Assembly (NCBI RefSeq): GCF_963526985.1
Contig: NZ_CAURPW010000006.1
Span: forward strand, 123,654-187,653
Length of the DNA: 64,000 bases
Direction: 5' to 3'
Source: an uncultured Campylobacter sp.
GTDB lineage: Bacteria > Campylobacterota > Campylobacteria > Campylobacterales > Campylobacteraceae
In this document: positions 61,353-64,000 of the stretch, in pieces
Numbering within the stretch: position 1 is the first letter of the stretch
Layout of the letters: every line of letters begins with the position of its first letter
Translations under genes and position numbers: made by a program
The notes under the pieces: generated by a model
Told to the model about the DNA's origin: nothing
Database searches by the model: none
Seen by the model: only the letters and a program-made list of their open reading frames with translations

Positions 61353-64000
61353 TTATATAGTTATCTCAGCACCCGAGACGTATGGATTTAGGTTGTCGAT
61401 GTGATATCCGGCTAGTTTGATTAAGCTATCGTTAACCGTAATATCGTCTTGTCCTCCGTTTGCGTCTTGGATCAAATACGTATCGTTTTTATACATAAAG
61501 GCGTACGTAGTATTAGCAGCTGTGGACACATCGGCAGCGTTTAGGAATTTATTTATAGCGTTTAGAAGGCTGGTTTCGTTATCTAGGTACATAGACACCT
61601 TCTTTATCTCGCCGCCAGCTATATTTGCAGCCATCTTAATCTTATCGTTATCTTTGACATTTACGATAGATACATAGTTGCTTACATCGTTGGCATCATA
61701 GTTTACCATGGCGCTACCGCCTATATTATAGGTATTTACGCCGTTACCGCCGTCTAGGGTTAGGACGTTTGGTTTTCTGCCGGTTCCGCTGGCTAGGACG
61801 CCGGTTAGATTAAATACGTCATCGCCGTCGGTGCCCTTTACGGTTAGAGATTTGTTGTTAGCACCGAGCAACGCGCTTCCTAGGTTTATAGTTCCGTTTT
61901 CTACGTTTTTTAAAGCGCTCATGTCTATTTTTTTAAGTCTATCGGCTCTAACGGTAGCATTTAGCGTGTACTCGTCCATACCGTCACCTAGGTCTCCGCC
62001 TACGGCGTAGGTTTCGCCGGCAAATTCCGAACTTACGGCTCTAAAGTTAAACTCGAATTTATCCTGTCCCACAGAACCCGTTACGTTAGCTTTAGGATCT
62101 ACGTTAATGCCGGTAGTAGAAGCAAGAGATATATTCACGCTGCTAGAACCGTTAGTATGGCTGATGGCCGAACTTTTAAACGTTACGTTACCGCCGATTA
62201 TAGTACCTACGGTATTTGCTTGCAAGCTTTGGCTTAGGTCGATTTTTACCGTAGAGTCTGCGCCCGTCGTTACGTTGCCAATGGTTACAGCGCCTTCGGT
62301 TTTGCCGGCGTCGATGTTTACTAAGCCGTTTTTAATATTAGTAAGACCAGACTCTTTGATGCCTATGTTGCCGATATTTAGGCTTTGAGCTAGATTGTTT
62401 GCAACAAGATTAAATTTAAGGCCTTGGGCTATATTAGCAGGAAAGTTAACCATGGAAACAAGAACGTCTCCCTTAACGTTATTAAAATTTAAGTCTATAG
62501 AGGCGTTATCCATGATATCATAAAAATCACCGAATAGCAAATTGTTGTCTAGATTACTAAATTTTCCCTTATATGACGTAAAATTACTAGTATCAAACAT
62601 TCTTACCTCGTCTTTAATATCGCTTAACTCGATATTGGCTTCGTGTACTTTATCGCTACTAGGAGTTGCCTTAAGATCTAGACCGCTTATAGATAGTTTT
62701 TTATCGAGAAATTTTGCTTTTAAGGTTATATTGCTCGCACTTAACTGTGCCGTACCGCCTATCGTTACGTCTTTTTTGATATTTTCTAAATTTAAAAATA
62801 CGGCAGAGTTTGCTTTTGAATTAGTAATATTTCCTATCGTTAGCGTCTTGTCTATATTTCTAAAATCTCCGTCTAGCGAGCTTAAATTTTTTATAGTTCC
62901 GAATTTGACATCGCCCTTTACCTTGTCAAAAACTAGCCTTACGTTATCGGTGCTATTTGTAGCTATAGTATCGGCGTCAAGGTTGGCAAAGGTAAAGTTT
63001 TTTTGCAAATTTTTAGCCGTAACTACGGTATTGCCCGATTTTATGAGCGGGGTCGGGTTTTCGGTAGCGTCTTGTTCGCCTATGGCTACATTGCCTTTTA
63101 TATTTTCTAAATTTAGATTGAATCTAGCGTTTACCTGCGTATTTGTAATGACGTTGAAAGTGCTAAGCTCATTTAAATTCTTTGCAGTTAAATTTATGCC
63201 ACGTAGCGAGCTAGAGTTGCCTAATTCGCCCAATGCGATATCGGAATTTGAAGTGCCGTCGATTTGAACAACACCCTCCAAATTTATCTCGGAGATGTTT
63301 TTCAAAGCTATTCTCTTAGGATCTAAGATATACGTCTCGAAAATACCGAAACCATTGCCGGTTTTTACGTTTAACGTATGAACTTTATCAAAATCGTTTG
63401 ATTTATCGTCGTTCATCGTCTTAACCTTGATCGTAAACGAGTTTTCATCGTTTTTATTTACGTAGTTTATTGTCTCGAGCGATACGGCGTCTTTGAGCCA
63501 GTAACTTACGGCTTGGTATTTGTTTATATCAGCGCTTTTGTCGATATTGATATCTATACTTTTCATTTTAGAGGCTTCTAGGTATTCAGACGCACCGCGA
63601 GTATCGGGAGGGCCGTCCGTACCTATATGATGAACGTTTGAGCGAGCGTCAATTTTTAGAGCTATTTTCGTAGCTTCATTCGCTACAACCGCTCTTGTCG
63701 TGCCCGCGCTCCAATTAAGATAATGATGTTCGTCAGGATTTGAATTTACGTAATTTATCGTTTTTAGTCCCGGCGTAGTTATGTTCGTCACAAACGCTTC
63801 GCCCTTATTCGTATCTACGTTTAAGGTATCTATGGCCGAGTTAGTCGCGCTAACGTAGTTGCTATCCCTAGCTACGGTCACACTCTTCACGCTTTGCGCA
63901 TTAGCTAGATCTAGAGTACCGTTGTTGTCCTTTACGAACGTTACATTTTCTACGTTGTTTGCGTTTAGTCTTCTGCTTCCGTTTAGGTTGGTAAACTCTA
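61353..64000 (-). CDS. Second S-layer/RTX-like surface protein (C-terminal part; continues past window end)
   Basis: The frame stays open beyond 63890 to the window edge (…NVENVTFVKDNNGTLDLANA…), so the N-terminus lies outside. At least 880 residues are visible: repetitive Thr/Asn/Asp-rich beta-type sequence with one clear RTX-like piece (KGTDGDDVFNLTG). The last 100 residues resemble those of the first protein: both have NVxxxDKIK, then YAFxYxNDTYL, then a LxGxxIxNLN ending. They are paralogues with a shared secretion module but diverged bodies. Confidence 0.85.
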   Translation of the reverse strand, partial: EFTNLNGSRRLNANNVENVTFVKDNNGTLDLANAQSVKSVTVARDSNYVSATNSAIDTLNVDTNKGEAFVTNITTPGLKTINYVNSNPDEHHYLNWSAGTTRAVVANEATKIALKIDARSNVHHIGTDGPPDTRGASEYLEASKMKSIDINIDKSADINKYQAVSYWLKDAVSLETINYVNKNDENSFTIKVKTMNDDKSNDFDKVHTLNVKTGNGFGIFETYILDPKRIALKNISEINLEGVVQIDGTSNSDIALGELGNSSSLRGINLTAKNLNELSTFNVITNTQVNARFNLNLENIKGNVAIGEQDATENPTPLIKSGNTVVTAKNLQKNFTFANLDADTIATNSTDNVRLVFDKVKGDVKFGTIKNLSSLDGDFRNIDKTLTIGNITNSKANSAVFLNLENIKKDVTIGGTAQLSASNITLKAKFLDKKLSISGLDLKATPSSDKVHEANIELSDIKDEVRMFDTSNFTSYKGKFSNLDNNLLFGDFYDIMDNASIDLNFNNVKGDVLVSMVNFPANIAQGLKFNLVANNLAQSLNIGNIGIKESGLTNIKNGLVNIDAGKTEGAVTIGNVTTGADSTVKIDLSQSLQANTVGTIIGGNVTFKSSAISHTNGSSSVNISLASTTGINVDPKANVTGSVGQDKFEFNFRAVSSEFAGETYAVGGDLGDGMDEYTLNATVRADRLKKIDMSALKNVENGTINLGSALLGANNKSLTVKGTDGDDVFNLTGVLASGTGRKPNVLTLDGGNGVNTYNIGGSAMVNYDANDVSNYVSIVNVKDNDKIKMAANIAGGEIKKVSMYLDNETSLLNAINKFLNAADVSTAANTTYAFMYKNDTYLIQDANGGQDDITVNDSLIKLAGYHIDNLNPYVSGAEITI

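Noticed and set aside
57430..64000. Repeat arrays suggesting CRISPR or minisatellites
   Set aside because: The repetition is at protein level (short beta-strand repeats). There is no regular direct DNA repeat with spacers.

Overview
The window looks like chromosome of a Campylobacter. The inference rests on gene content and order: a P19/FTR1 iron uptake operon in the Cj1658-Cj1665 order, a selA-selB-dsbC block beside a ferredoxin gene as at Cj1377-Cj1380, a twin-arginine formate dehydrogenase with its small companion protein, a pseudaminic acid and Maf flagellin-glycosylation locus, and large repetitive S-layer-like proteins. The S-layer genes and moderate GC suggest an oral S-layer species such as C. 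rectus or C. showae. No species marker is present, so this is not proven.

Layout. 1-919 (minus) is the N-terminal part of an outer-membrane beta-barrel receptor. 920-1495 is intergenic and holds a dispersed repeat. 1496-9844 (minus) holds a lipoprotein gene and then the iron uptake operon (ftr1, p19, DUF2318 membrane protein, two MacB-type permeases, ATPase, thioredoxin lipoprotein), with a Fur-like palindrome upstream. 10032-13825 (minus) is the formate dehydrogenase operon. Its catalytic subunit contains an in-frame UGA followed by a SECIS-like hairpin, so it must be read as one selenoprotein. 14115-18069 (minus) is selA-selB-dsbC, the machinery for decoding that UGA. 18231-20613 (plus) is a poly-ferredoxin and a TorD-type chaperone. 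20670-23130 is a Dam-type restriction-modification locus with a frameshifted nuclease gene. 23202-24215 is a wrecked IS1595-type element. 24326-25867 (minus) is modB-modA without modC. 26044-27487 (plus) holds a membrane protein and dcd.

27755-45393 is the pseudaminic acid locus. pseB, pseC and a pseG-like gene come first, then a long insert, then pseH, pseF and pseI. The insert (31046-43020) holds three acyl carrier proteins, two KASIII-like synthases, three short-chain dehydrogenases, two adenylating enzymes, two tandemly duplicated FkbM methyltransferases and a metallo-beta-lactamase/GNAT fusion. I read it as a carrier-protein pathway that builds an unusual O-methylated acyl or aminoacyl group for a nonulosonic acid. 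This is the best candidate in the window for an undescribed system. The PseG-like protein has Asn where PseG normally has its catalytic His.

45552-47606 is a Maf-type flagellin glycosyltransferase. 47692-55179 is a polysaccharide export and synthesis operon: Wzm/Wzt ABC exporter, a methyltransferase/double glycosyltransferase, and GDP-mannose dehydratase plus reductase, which together suggest GDP-D-rhamnose. 55180-57395 has no intact gene but carries traces of a decayed ATPase gene. 57397-64000 (minus) carries two tandem S-layer/RTX-like genes, the second cut by the window edge. A D-rhamnose-type polysaccharide next to S-layer genes fits the Campylobacter fetus picture, where the S-layer attaches to O-chain polysaccharide; here that link is inference.
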